Origin: Reclinomonas americana ATCC 50394
Taxonomy: Eukaryota > Jakobida > Jakobea > Jakobida
Direction: 5' to 3'
Assembly (NCBI GenBank): GCA_048213135.1
Contig: PS015020.1
Span: 448,218 to 512,217, forward strand
DNA length: 64,000 bases
Made by a program: the position numbers and the translations under genes. Within the stretch, counting starts at the first letter, position 1, and every line of letters starts with the position of its first letter. Below the pieces are notes generated by a model. The model was given only the letters and a program-made list of their open reading frames with translations. It ran no database searches and had not been told where the DNA came from. Below, piece after piece: positions 25,331-37,578 of the stretch.

Positions 25331-28300
25331 CACCATGTCGTCGACCAAGGCGAAGAAGCCGGGGTTGGGGCACTCGGCGTCGATGCCGTCGTTGCCGCCG
25401 AGCGCACCCACCTCGGCGCGACGGTCACCAGCTGTGGTGGCACAGACGCCGCCGTCGCAGCCGCCAGCTGTCGTGGAGATGGTCGTGGTGCAGAGCACGT
25501 CGGGCAATCGGTCGTCGCTCAAGCAGCGCATGAAGCAGCGGAGAGAGGCGGCCAAGCTGCAAGTCTGTGTTGCTGTCGCTGTCTTCTGCTGTTTGCTGCG
25601 GTGGCTGACGCACACGTGGGGTGTTGTGCGCAGAAACAAGTCGAGGAGGCCAAGCGGCTCGCAGAGGAGGAGCGGCGCGATCGAGCACGGAACATGCGAC
25701 CGCCGGCGTTGCCGCCGCGCACGACACCGCGCGGTCCGCCTCCGCCGCGGCCTGCGCCACTGCCGTCGGAGAGTGCCGAGCGTGTCACTAGGGAGCGAAT
25801 AACGAGTGTTGTCTCTGCAGTAGGCGGCGGTGTGCGTGGCCAGGGATCTCGAAAGCCACACAGTCGACCAGTGTCGTTGCCTGGTTCTGCGAGCAGTCGG
25901 ACGCTTTTGTCACCGTCGCCGTCGTCGTCCTCGTCGTCACTGTCCGTGTCGGCGCGTGGCAATGGCGTTCGTGTTGGTGGTGATGGTGGTGTTGGTGCTG
26001 GAGGAGGAGGTGGTGGTACTGCGTTGTTGGGCAGAGAATCGAGTTCGACACTGTCTTCTGATGCCAACGATGCCGACGACGACGATGATGATGATGATGC
26101 TGATGATGGCGACGGAGTTGGTGCTGTGTCAGAGGGCGAGGTTGATCGGAGATCTGTGCAAGACGGTGCTGGTGATGAGAATGTTGACAACATGGCGGTG
26201 CGTTCACTCGCAACTGTGGACATTAAACAACATGGGCACGGCAGTGATGACTCTGGTGGTGTCGGCGATGACGGCGATGATGATGACAGCGACAATCGTA
26301 GCGGACATGGTGATGCGCGGATTGGAGTGGTGGGCGAGGGTTCCAGCAGTTCATTGAGTGTACGAGGATGGGCGGAGGGATCGTCTGCGTCCTCGGCTGT
26401 GGTGGCGGCTGTCACTGCACTGGACCGTGTGTATGACGATGGAAGTCCGCAAACAGACACTGCGGCGGCTGCGATAGTGGATGACGGCAGCGTGCTGTCT
26501 CCCCTGTCGGAGGCATTTCCCTCGCGCATCTCGGGACGACGGCGGAGTGAGCCGAGTGTGCCACTTCAATCACTACACAGAGTACAATTGGTGGAGAGTG
26601 CGCATGCAGGTGAGGTGGCGTTGTTTTTGACTCCACAGACAAGAGAGTCCGCTGATGCATTACCCTTCGCCTTTCTGCTTGCAGGCGATGCATCATCGTC
26701 GTCGCTCACCGGCAGTGCGACAACAGCAGAGAAGAGTGCTGCACCGGCTGTGGGACCGTCGGATCTGCGATTGCCACTCGGGGCTCGTCCCTCGTCACCG
26801 GGTACGCTGCTGCTCCCCGTCCCCCACCTTGACGTTGTGCAATCGTGCTCACGTGTGTGTGTAGCGTCGGATGGCGACGACTCCTCCGTTGACGATGCTG
26901 TCGTTCATGCGGCTCCTGCCCCTCTATTCACGCCTTCATCGTCTTCAGGCAGCGAACCAGAGCACGATGGGGAAGAAGAAGAATCGGTAGCCACGACAAT
27001 CACGCCGTCGATAGCGGCACGCACTGCGGTGCCACCAGCGGAGACTCGTGCAGCCAGTGTGCCGCAAGGGCGGTTAGCGGCTGGCAAGGCTGCTGCAATG
27101 GCGGGCGCGGCGTCACACTCGCCGGCGAGTCCTGCGCCCCTTTCGGCATCCACGCCGTCGCCTGCAGCATCGCGAGTCAGCAGTGCGTTCATCTCATTTT
27201 TATTTTTCATGTGCGCCTGTGTCATCGCTCACGTCCACGCATTCGTGCAGTGCAAGATCTCTTTGCGCTGCCTTCGGGAGTGCGTGGTCAGGCGCAAGAG
27301 GAGAGTGTCGGAGCAGCGCCGAAGAAACGTTGCTTACCATTCCCTTCTGCACGTGTATTTGTTGTCGCCATAACATGGAGTGTTTATTTTCGTCTCACGC
27401 AGCGGAACCAGTTGCTGGACGTCGCAGTCGACCGTCGTCGCCACCTCGGCGGCAACCGGGTCGGCCTTCTGATTCGTCAAGCTTGCCCTCGTCTCCTGTG
27501 AAAGCAACTGTGCGGTCGAGACATACCGCCGCAGCATTAGCGGTGGCCACGGGGGACGCCGGAACGCCGTCCTCGTTCTCGCAGCGCTCCGTGTCGACAG
27601 AGCCCGAGATGCGCAGTCCACTTCCATCACGCGTGGGCGCTGGTGGACGCCAAGCACGCACAGGTCGCGACAGCAGTATGAGCAATGGCAGCCACGCCGG
27701 GGGCTCGGCGTATGCCGCGCACTTTCCCAACTTTTTCAGCATTTTTGCTGCCAGCCTCAACCCCAAACTCAACAAGAGCGAGCAGGATTACATGCGCGAT
27801 CTGCTGGAACGCATCTCTGCATTTCGTGCCGACACGAGCGACAGCGAGGGTGATGACGATGGGAACGGTGCTTATGGAGTCGAAGGCGTGGGTGGCGCTG
27901 GTCGCTTGTCAAGGTACGTCGTGATTCATGCTTGAGTGGGGCCGGTCGCCGCTCATTCAGCCGTTGTCTTGCAGTGGGGCTGCCGGCGAGGCCAAGGTGT
28001 GGACTCCCGAGCAGGCCACCGTGCGCTGCCGAATTTCTCGCAACCGTCCCGAAGTGTTGCGTTGTAATCGACCGCGCAATGTCGCTCTCGCGAGTCTCTC
28101 ATGAACTCCCTCGTCTTTGCCAGTTACGCCGTGGTTCTGCGCGGGATGAGCCTTGCGCCGTCAATGTGGCAGGAGTGTCGACGCGCCGGCATGCTGTGGT
28201 CAGTGTGTGTCTGCTGATGATGTGTGCGCGATTGTCGCTGATGTGTGCAACTCAGGAACCTGATGTGGACGTGGAGTCGATCGAAGATCAACCACGCGGA

Positions 28301-29904
28301 CTTGCTGGCGTGGCAGAGGTTTGCGGAGAGATCAATGATCGCGCGTCAGGTGAATCACTAATCGCTACGCACCGCAGATTGAACCACTATCCGCAGTCGC
28401 GGCAACTCACTCGCAAGGACTTGCTGGTAATGCGTTTGCTCTCACACATGCTTTGCATTTCTTAGCCGACTCTCATCTTTGCCGGGCGCAGCAAAAACAC
28501 CTCGATCGCTACGCCTGTATGCCGGGCAAGGTTGGCGACGCATTTTCCATCCTGCCGGACTCGTTCCGCCTGCCGAAACAGTACATCGAGTTCATGGACG
28601 TGTTTGATCACGTGCGTTCCTCGCTCTCGCCATCCTCTCCTCTCTGCGCACACTCACGCTCGTCATACACCAACAACAGTATGCAGCTGCCGGCTTCGAC
28701 TCCAACATCTGGATTCTGAAACCGGCCGACTTGTCGCGCGGCCGCGGAATCTCTCTGATTAACAATCGGACGGCCGTGGTGCCGGGCGAGAACCTTGTCG
28801 TGCAAAAGTACATTGAGAGGGTGAGTGTGTTGTGCAAAATTTCAGTAGAGCAGCCTCGTACCAACATGGCCGTCGTGCAGCCGCTGCTGGTGGAAGGGTA
28901 CAAGTTCGATCTGCGCCTGTACGTGCTGGTGACGTCGTTTTCTCCGCTGGAGGTGTTTCTGTACCAGGAGGGTTTTGCGCGCTTCGCCACGCAGCCGTAC
29001 ACCACCGACGCGAGTCAGGTGCGGTGGCTGCCCAACAGAGACCGGCAACTTGTCTCGATCACGTTGCTCATTCTTCTTCTGTGATAACCCCTCGTCCACA
29101 GTTGAGGAATGTGTTTGTGCACCTGACCAACAGCTCGATCCAGAAGAACAGCGACGGCGCTCTGCCTCGCATTCTCGGTGGCATGGGTGGTGGTGAGTGC
29201 AATACGCACTAGTATTGAGGCAGCACCACTCTCGCTCACCGCCCTGCTTTTTTCACCAGGCACCAAGTGCAGTTTGGCACAACTTCGACGCCTGCTGTCG
29301 GATCGCCAGGTTGATTTCGAGCCCGTGTGGTCCGACATTGCCATGGTCATCCTCAAGTGCCTGGCCTGCGTCGACGACATTATTCCGCACTGCCGGCAGG
29401 CCTTCGAGCTCTTTGGCTTTGACGTTATCATTGACGAGAACCTGCATCCGTGGTTGCTGGAGGTCAACTCGTCGCCGATGATGCACATGGTGCGTGGGTG
29501 CCGTACGTGCGCCACCGCGGCCTGCTGGTCTCTCATCATCGCCACACAGGATGCACCGCTCGACGAAGACATCAAGGGTCGTTTGCTCGCCGACACTCTG
29601 AGCCTGATCGACCCGCTGCCCTTCAACATGCAGGCACTGGAGGAGGTGCTGCAGCGTCGGGTGCGCGAGCGGCCTCGAGCTGCCGCCCGCCACGATCCGA
29701 GTTGCGTGCTCCACTGTCTGAAGTCGGCGCCTCTCTCTACTCGCTCTCACTGGCGGCGTTTCAGGTCTCAACGACGACCTCGTGCACATTCTCGGCGGTC
29801 GCACACCGCGACTGCACGGCGAAACCCCTCGCCACATGGGAAACTACAAGATGATAGCACCGAGTCCGTTGTACACTCGAGTGTGCAAGATGAAGCGCGG
29901 CTGA
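24790..29904 (+). CDS. Tubulin tyrosine ligase-like protein, TTLL2-like, with long acidic N-terminus
   Basis: Probable glutamate ligase acting on tubulin tails. The first exon 24790-24881 (MLADVFDLSTSALQAEYAEL) joins 24938 through a GTTGCG donor. About 900 residues of disordered sequence follow: Asp runs near 25071-25110 and 26078-26110, Thr and Ser runs, and PPPP. The catalytic part starts near 27974: PEVYAVVLRGMSLAPSMWQE, WNLMWTWSRSKINHADLL, LNHYPQSRQLTRKDLL, WILKPADLSRGRGISLI, VVQKYIERPLLVEGYKFDLR, LYVLVTSFSPLEVF, HLTNSSIQKNS, FGFDVIIDENLHPWLLEVNS. These are the ATP-grasp blocks of TTLL enzymes, closest in my reading to TTLL2. The tail is MIAPSPLYTRVCKMKRG. That the disordered part and the ligase form one gene is inferred from continuous open frames. 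A broken copy of the 3' end lies at 30222-30680. Confidence 0.85.
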
Positions 29905-29911
29905 GTGCCAC

Positions 29912-30178
29912 TCAGTCGGCCTCGCCATACACAATCTGGCTATCCGGGCTCACCTCCGCAATCACCTCCAAAATCTTGTGCAGCTCCACGACGGCTTCGT
30001 TGCTCATGTCGCTCTTCCCGAGGATTCGCAGGCGGAACGGTGCATCAACACGATATCCGAGTCCACCCTGGCACGATTGTTTGTTAACATTAAACTGCCG
30101 AGAGATGATGAGGCACTTCACAAACTTGCATTGATTGGTTTCCCTCACTCGTTCCTGTGCGATGCATGGCCTTGACAC
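29912..30178 (-). pseudogene. 5'-truncated copy of barstar-like gene
   Basis: An open frame ending at 29912 reads GGLGYRVDAPFRLRILGKSD and LHKILEVIAEVSPDSQIVYG. It parallels the intact gene's C-terminal half (GGLGYQVEAPFRLRVIGKKD). The barstar W..G.NLDA segment is absent and the upstream part does not align as protein. The sequence between this copy and the TTLL remnant lacks a plausible 5' end. It is a remnant of the local duplication, although the frame is still open, so recent origin or residual function cannot be excluded. Confidence 0.7.
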
Positions 30179-30221
30179 TCACAGTCGCAACGGAGTACAC
30201 AATCGCCACTGTCTTTATCCC

Positions 30222-30680
30222 CACAGCCGGCAGGCCTTCGAGCTGTTTGACTTCCATTTTGCTTCATGATCAAGTCGGCCCGGTCACTCGCTAGCGCTGC
30301 TTATCGTGCGGCCGGTTCGCGGATCCGGAGTTCTGCCCTTTATCTGTAGTCTGTCTCCTGCCTGTGGTCACAACACGATCGCGAGTGCAGGCCATTCTTA
30401 GGACGAGGTGCCGAATGTCAACTTGTCCATGCGCCACTGTGGCCTGTTGTCTCTCATCACCACACAGAATGCATCGCTCGACGATGACAGCATGATACCC
30501 ACTCGTACTCTGATGAGGCACTGGAGAAGGTGTAGCAGCATCGAGTGTGCAAGCGGCCTCAAGTTGCCGCCTGCCACGATCCAAGTGCAGATCATCGGTG
30601 GCCACACCACGCCACCTGGTAAACCAGAAGATGATAGCACCGAGTCCGCTGTACACTCGAGTCAAGCTCGGCCGAGTGCC
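30222..30680 (+). pseudogene. Degenerate copy of TTLL 3' end
   Basis: It resembles 29390-29890: CCGGCAGGCCTTCGAGCTGTTTGA, then a deletion of the ATP-grasp segment, then TGGCCTGTTGTCTCTCATCA, GATGCAT-like text, and GATGATAGCACCGAGTCCGC before the stop region. Frameshifts and internal loss leave no usable ligase. It lies between the two barstar copies. Confidence 0.75.
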
Positions 30681-30682
30681 TC

Positions 30683-31215
30683 TCAGTCTCGAACACGCGC
30701 AGCCTCGCCAAACACAATCTCGCTTGCCGGGCTCTCCTCCTGAATCACCTCCATGATCTTGTGAAGTGCCGTGGTGGCTGCACCACTCATGTCCTTCTTC
30801 CCGATGACCCGCAGGCGGAACGGTGCTTCAACCTGATACCCGAGTCCTCCCTGGCGAGTCGCGATGGTTAACACAAGACTGTCAAGAGATGATCCGGAAA
30901 TATAGTACTCGCAACGCACTCTGAGGCCGTCGGCGACCGCGTCCAAGTTGCTGTGTGTGTGTGTGTGAGAGAGATTAAGGCACGTGTGTGTGTGTGTGTG
31001 AGATTAAGGCACGTGTGTGTGTGTGTGTCAAGATGGGCACGACGAACTGTCCATGCCAGTCGGGGGCTCCCACGGCCGCCAAGTACGCTCGATACACGTC
31101 ATCTGCCGATCGCCTGAGAGGATGATTGAGACGGAGTTGCTTCACCTCTCTATGTGTGTGGCTGGTTACGCAACGCGCCCCGGCACTGCATCACTGCTTC
31201 AGGCAAGTCAGCCAT
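30683..31215 (-). CDS. Barstar-like protein
   Basis: Exons 31195-31215, 31048-31145 and 30683-30950 give 128 residues with consistent phases. The second intron uses a GTTCGT donor. The key stretch is RSADDVYRAYLAAVGAPDWH followed by GHNLDAVADGL. It matches the barstar signature (helix, then L..PDW.G.NLDAL.D.L), in which this loop plugs the active site of the RNase barnase. The second half (PFRLRVIGKKDM, then ALHKIMEVIQEE) fits the last strand and helix. An insertion of about 25 residues (RCEYYISG through GGLGY) separates the halves. Barstar-like proteins inhibit secreted RNases in bacteria. Whether this one does is unknown, and I see no barnase-type gene here. The first intron (49 bp, acceptor GAGAG) is the weakest part of the model. 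Confidence 0.6.
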
Positions 31216-31394
31216 CGTCGCTCTCACACACAACTGGGAAATCGAAGGCGGACTTCAGAAACAAGGACGCGACTCTCGCACGACTTCAGACTCTGCTTTC
31301 CCTCGCGAGCTTCTGTGAGGAAGCACAGCCTTGACACTGCTCGTAATACACAATCACCGCTGCCTTTATTCCGACACAGAGAACGGCGGCACGC

Positions 31395-32307
31395 TCAACG
31401 CATGCTGGACGACGCGACTTCGGCTGCCATGTTATCGAGCAACGTGTTGGAGTCGACGGACTCGTCGCTGAGTTGGTGGATAAACGCGTTGACGACAAAA
31501 TCGACCAGAGAGGGGTCGGGGGGACGGCCGAGCACGCTCGTCGCACGCCGAGTGACCAGTTGCACGACGTACTGCCGATCGTCATCCTCCTCACCACCCT
31601 CTGGCGCCGCGACTCCTTGTGCTGTTGGTGCTGCAGTGGCACCCGGATGCGCAACGACCTCCCACGAGTCTTCACCGGCTGCTCGTGCGCGTAGTGATTC
31701 GCCCAGTCGTCTCATGGCGGAGCGCGTGTCGGGAGGGGTCGACTGCGCACTGTGCTTCGCAGGGACGTGGTGCGTCGTACCGCGATGCTCGGCCATGCCG
31801 CGGACAACGGAGCGCGCGACACGATCCCAGTGGCGTGATGCCGTCTGCGGCGGAGATAGAATGCAGCAAGCTTCAGCGATTCAGGCGACGACAACAGTAA
31901 ACAAATGTGTCATGACGCACCTCGGCTCGACTTGATACTGCTGGCGCACGGTGCTTCGCAAAGGCACCGGAGAACACGTGCTCACGAACCGCATTCCAGT
32001 GTTGTGATGACGGAGACTGTTAACACACGCAAGTCGCAGGTCAGCTGCAAAACTTTAAACAATCCACGTGGTGGCAAGAATGCGTAACATGGCCGGCATC
32101 GGTCCGCAGAGTGAGCACGTTGCGCAATGCCACGTCGCGGACGAGATCCCTGGCGACGCTACCAATCGGATCGAACTATGCACGCAGCAGTCAGCCACCA
32201 GGGGCAACGGAAGCTTGTGCTCTCAAGCATCCACCCACCTCTGCGTCGTCGACCTCCACCGTCGGCGAAAAGTGCACCCGATGAGGTCGCGAGCTGCCGG
32301 GCGACAT
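31395..32307 (-). CDS. Uncharacterised protein with N-terminal RVHF motif
   Basis: I do not recognise this gene. The probable start at 32307 reads MSPGSSRPHRVHFSPTVEVD, followed by a GTGGGT donor. Later exons are tentative: near 32090-32145 (LVRDVALRNVLTLRTDAG), one ending with TVRQQYQVE near 31923, and a final open exon, TASRHWDRVARSVVRG then MAEHRGTTHH at 31796, running to the stop at 31395. The last exon contains a compact helical end (VDFVVNAFIHQLSDES). An AATAAA lies about 20 bases after the stop on the minus strand. RVHF fits the RVxF docking motif of protein phosphatase 1, but such short motifs are common. The simplest alternative is a single-exon gene of 133 residues from 31796. Confidence 0.5.
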
Positions 32308-32370
32308 GGACGACAGCGAGTTGCGCCGAGGAGAGCCGCGTGGAGGCTATATAGAGGGACAACGCGTCAA

Positions 32371-35300
32371 TCACATTACCTCACAGAAATCAGAAGCGTG
32401 GCGAAAACGAGACGAAACACTTGGTGGTTGATGTCGCAGCGCCAGCACTGCACGCATCTCCTCCTTTGCTTGCTCCACAGCTCGCATGGCGTCGTCCAGC
32501 TGTGACTTGCAGGTTAGCTCATCGAGAGGTGACAATAAGCAGAGGGAAGAAAATGACGCACTCTGTCTTCCGCGGGATGATCGTCCAGGTCGTCTTGCAC
32601 ATCGTCGTACTCATCGGTGGCCACGTCCGAATCCTCCGAGTACTGATCGTGACTGTCGTTGTCTCCGCTGCGTGATGAAGTCGCACTGCCGAGAGCATCT
32701 TCGTGCAGGCGTGCCAACTCATTCAGCAAGCTCCGGCTGCGCAGAGGAGAGATCAGCAAACGACAGACGGCGCGCCGGACGAGATGCAGCAGACGCACTG
32801 CTGATGAATCAACGACGGCGACGTGAGCAGCGACTCGTCGTCGTTCTCGGTTCGCACGATGCGCTTCAGCTCGGCCAGCAGATTTCTCTTGGTGGCCATT
32901 GAGGACGGCGATAGTGGTGTGTCTCGATTGCCCACCTGCAACGGAAACAGTGAACACACACGCAATGTGCAATGTGCAACACACGGATTGCCAACCTTTC
33001 TCGTCAACTCGCCAAGCACGCCGCGCTGCGCAGCAATGTCATCCACGGCCGGCACTGGCAGGACATGTGACTTGATGGCGCCCGCAATCGCCCTCCGCGC
33101 GGCAAAATTGGGTGGCGGCGGTGGCGGTGGTGGTGGAGCCGCAGGCGCGGGTGGAGCTGCAGGTCGTGGTGACTGTCGGAGGCAAACGCAATTGTGAGTG
33201 GAAGCAGATGACGCGAGACGACTGCCCGAGCCACTCACCGTGGAAGACGAGGAAGACGAAGAGGACGAGGAGACAGCCAAAGTTGCAGCCGCGGGGTCAG
33301 TGGTCGGCTGGCTGCGACGCTTGCGACTTTTTCGTCGAGCCTGCTGGCGAGCAAGCTTGGCCGCCTCGGTAAGCTCCGACAGCAGCATGTTCTTGGCACG
33401 GAGGGCCGACGGCAGCGCCGCGACATCTGCGTCGACCACCGACCTGGTCTTGGAGCGGAGCTCAGAGAGCAGCGTCGGCTGCGCCTTCACACGAGAGGGT
33501 GAAAGGGCGACATCGGACGCGCCTCCCAGCTACAACATTCACGCACGTCAGCAACTCGCAAAAGGGACAACGCACAATGCAGGAAACCAAAAAGAAGCGC
33601 ACCCGCTGAATGTCTCCCAACAGTTGCTTGTTCACCGGCGACGAGATCGACGACGCAGCACCGCGCGAGGATCGCGATGGCGGTGGCGGTGGTGGTGGAG
33701 GCGGTGGTGGTGGAGGAGCAGGCGGTGCGGCAGGAGCTGCATGATCCATGTCGGACCACAACACCTCCGGCGAGCTTGGTCGATCAGGAGACGGCTACGT
33801 AACAAATCGCATCATTAGGGGACGCTCACAGACCACACAAAAGCATTGTCTCCACTGACCTCAAAGAACTCAGCTCCGTCCTCCTCATGAACCTCCAACA
33901 CCGGTGACGGCTGCTCGTCGTCGCGCGAGTTGCGAGACTCGGTCGTCAGCACCGGCGCACGAACAACTGCCAGTGGCACGGGCGCGGCGGCGCTGGTCGC
34001 TGCGGAGGCTCCCGAGCGCGGCTTTGCAGGCGGCTGTGGTGACAGATCGAATTTCACACTCTGCGCAGTCGTTGAGCGCGACGATTGGCGCACAACATGC
34101 GAGTCGGATCCCACCTTTTGCTTCAACTCGTCAAGCACAGACCGCTTGCGCGCCACGGATGATGGACTGGCCAATGCTGCGTGCATTGACAAAAAGAAAA
34201 ATGGTGAGTGAATGGTGACGGATAGGGTCATCAACACAAACACTGACCATCATCTGACTTTGGCACTCGCGCGTGCACCTCTGACAAGAGTTTGGAATGG
34301 TTGATCATGGCAGACGGTGCTTGACTGCAGAACGGGTTCAGCGTCGGAGAGGAGGAGGAAGAAAAGCAGAATGGACCAAAGCGCAACATAATGTCGTCGT
34401 CGCGTGCCGCCATGGTTCGACGCTGCAGTTCATGCATCAGGCTGCCCTGTGCACGAATGGCCGACGGCATAGAGGCCCCTCCACCCTGCGACAACGACTT
34501 TGTTAAGTCTACGAAAGAAGGGCGAGCACACAGTCAAGAGCATCCGAACCGTGTTGCGCAGCTGGGTCAAAAGTGCGGCGTGCGAGCGCACCTGCGATGG
34601 CGAACTGCTGCCGGCCTCATTGGTGGGAACCTTTTGCCGGAGCTCCGAAATGAGGCTAGATCGACCTTCAACGGCCGATGGAGTTGCGCCGCCGGCCGCC
34701 CGCACTCCGACAAGCAGATTGCGATGCGACTGCACGGCTGATGGCGGCACCGAGTCGGCCATGGTGCGCAGCACACCAGGCACACCCTGTCGCGCAGCAC
34801 CGGGCGGAGGTGGCGGAGGGGCTTGCGGTGGAGGTGGAGGTGGTGGTGGAGGTGCGGAGGGTGCGCTGGGTGCAGTCGAACTGAGCGAGCACTCGTCAGT
34901 GGGAGGAAAGAGAGCAAGCAAGTCGGTCGTAATAAGTCACGCCATACCCGTTGGCTGGAAGATCGCCGCGCTTCGTGGACACCACATCTTCCAATTCCTG
35001 CAATTGCCTCGCCAGCTCGTCATTCTGTCTCGCGATTTCGTCAGCTCTGGATTGCACACACATGTCAGTGGGGCGGGGAGAGAATAGGGGGGAGAGAAAG
35101 GAGAGACTTGCTACCGTCGTCGTTGCGTGCGATACTCGGCGCGGAGCTGAGAGCGCTCCGATTCGAGTGCTTCAAAGGCTGCAGCGCTGGCTGCAAACTG
35201 TGACAGAGAAAGCGTATGAGCGAAACTTGCACACCGACGTGCACAATAGCTGAACGGAACGCACCCCATGAATCACGCCAGCATTGCTGTGAGAGCAACA

Positions 35301-37578
35301 AGTTCAAGTTGTGAGACACGCAGGTGCTTTTGAGTGTGTGTGAGCGTTACACCACCGACCTCTCACGCTCCTGCTCCAACTGCTCCTCCAGATCGTGAAC
35401 ACGACGCAGCAAATCGTTACACCTGCAACGGCGGATTGAGAACAGACGAGGGCGACGAATGTTGCGAGGGGCTAGCAAACCTGTTCTCGACTGAGCGCTT
35501 CTCACTCTCCAGTCGGGCAATCTGTTGCTTGAGCGACGAAGCCTGCGCCTGATCCAGCGATACCTGGAATGCATTCAGGTGTCAAACATGCACGACAAGT
35601 GCTGCGCTGCACCTGCGTGGAATCACACACCTCCTCGTGTCGCTTCCTGTGCAGCAGAACGACGGTGCATGAGATACGCGTACAGAAATAAGCACACAAC
35701 AAAGAACCAAACATGACGCAACAGTTGCAGGAGCTGCGACAACTCGTCCTGCAGGTGGCTGATTCTGAGTTCCATGGTTACGAATCTGCGGGAGACGCAG
35801 ACAGGTGTGAGACGCGGAAGCGACAAACAGCCGTTTCTTGGAAACACACGGACCTCTGCTCGTAGTCCGACTGCTCTCGTCGCAGTTGCTCCACATCACG
35901 TTGCAAGCGAGAAGCTGCCATTGGATCACTGGTAATCTGTGTGCGACGGAATGTAAAGCAACGATCTGGGTGAAACCTGCTCGAGCACCACACACAAACC
36001 TGTCCCACTGAACCCTGGAGCACCTGGAGACGGGATGCGCGATTCGAGATAATATCGCTCAGCTGTGACAGGAGACGTGTGAGCAGAAAAAGTCAGACGC
36101 GAGTTGATCATTTTTCGACGTCACCAGTCGCTGTTGAGAACGAGTGGAAGCCAGCTCCTGCAGCAGTGACGCGCGCACACTGTCGCCCTCCAGCATCAGC
36201 ATCTGCGCCGCGAGCGACGGAGTGGTGGCGGTGGTGCTGGTGTGCGTGTTGCTGGTTCCCGACGCCGCCAACGACGACGACGACGCGGTCAACGAGTTGA
36301 GCACGCTGGTCGGTGTCGGCAGCGCCGACAGCGGTGACACGTACACGCTGTCGGATCCACCGTCGCTGCCAGCGTCGCCCGTGCCGAGTGTCATTGTTGC
36401 TGCCTGTGGTGACTGAATCGGCATCACCAGCGAGTGCGTGGCACGACCCGCTGCCACCTAACGCGCAGGGTGAGCCACCGAGTGTGGTGAGGCGAAGATC
36501 GACGCGTGACAAACCTGGCGAGACGACACTGGCGATCGATCGGCCGTGCCTGAGGCCGGTGGCGACAAGGGAACAACAGAGGGAGCAGGCGCCTGTTTAT
36601 CGGATTCCATGTCAGCACCACGCGCGATCACGATTCAATCATATTACGCAACTGGCAACGCCGGTGGTGCCGGTATGCCGAGCTCCTCCTCCAACAACAG
36701 CTTGGCGGCCTTGCTTGGCGCACCTGTACGGCGCAAAACACGAAAACGGAGCGGAGTGAGCACAATGTCTAATGATCGGGCCCCAAAAAACGACCACTAG
36801 TCACCGTTGATGTAGCCCGACCGCGCAATCTCCAGACGCTGCTCGCGAGGGACCGCCGAGCGCGGTGGCGGAATCTCCACCGGTCCCAGCACCTGGCCTC
36901 GCGGAACACCAGCCGGCGACGGATCCTAATCCAACCGCGCGTGAGTGAGCGGAAAAACACAGACCTGTAGACAGAGTGAAGACAGACCCTGGTGGGCTCC
37001 CTCGTCGACTGCACAAACTCCTTGAGCGACACTGGCGGTGCCGGCGACGACGGCGCCGCCACCGCACTCGGCGACAGCGGCGCCGCGTTGCCAGAGATCA
37101 GCGGCTTGCGAATGTACTGCGCCAGCAATCGATTCGACGACGATGACGGCGACGACGATGACGACGAAGCCGGCGACGAGGCAAACGACAGCGGACTAGG
37201 CGGCGGCGATCCCGACTTTATCCGCTGCTTAGCCGCCACATCCGCCATGCGTTGCGCGACCGGTGATGTGGCGGTCGCAGGGCCCTTTCCAATGCCCAAT
37301 CCCGGATACTGTATGACACGAATGAATGAGCGTTCCCCCGCATGTGATCGATATCTCTGCCACGACTGTTGCACCATGCTTCGATAGTCGACTTCCTCGG
37401 AGGAGAAGGCGAGCTCGGCGAGCGACTGGCGCTGGTGCGCGACATCCACAGACTCGCGAATGATTGTGCTCTTGGGCGACGCAGGCGGAGGCGATGAGGC
37501 TGACGGCTTCTTGCCTGCACGTGCCGCAGCCAAGGCCGCTGCCATGCGCTGCCGCCGTTGCTGCGGCGACTGCGACAT
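32371..37578 (-). CDS. Large polyproline/coiled-coil protein with about twelve helical repeat motifs
   Basis: The start is MSQSPQQRRQRMAAALAAAR at 37578. A Ser/Pro-rich region follows, then a coiled coil in several small exons between about 36080 and 34930 (RLQRDVEQLRREQSDYEQR, ELRISHLQDELSQLLQ, KQQIARLESEKRSVENR, DLEEQLEQERE). The C-terminal half alternates polyproline (near 34800-34890, 33660-33720, 33110-33150) with a recurring motif: NLLVGVRAAGG, SSLISELRQKVPTN, ALLTQLRNTV, SLMHELQRRT, KLLSEVHARVPKSD, SVLDELKQKVGSD, TLLSELRSKT, NMLLSELTEAAK, GVLGELTRKV, NLLAELKRIVRTEND, SLLNELARLHED. Most are preceded by PSA(L/V). Polyproline plus amphipathic L..EL helices recalls actin regulators with WH2 motifs, but the LKK(V/T) half is missing. 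The stop at 32371 is tentative. It diverges from the repeat-array gene that carries the same motif. Confidence 0.7.

Larger units (their letters stand above)
29386..31378. repeat. Local tandem duplication spanning the TTLL/barstar 3' junction
   Basis: Unit 1 is about 29386-30221 and unit 2 about 30222-31378. Matching landmarks: CCGGCAGGCCTTCGAGCT at 29393 and 30225; GATGATAGCACCGAGTCC at 29851 and 30630; CGCAGGCGGAACGGTGC at 30026 and 30810; and the block around CCTTGACACT...ACACAATC near 30170 and 31330. Each unit has the end of TTLL on + and the end of the barstar-like gene on -. Only the outer copy of each gene is intact. Unit 2 is longer because of GT-rich insertions near 30951-31030. Confidence 0.85.

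Noticed and set aside
25519-26529. 336-codon minus-strand open frame
   Set aside because: Antisense shadow of the Ser/Asp-rich TTLL extension; low-complexity complement only.
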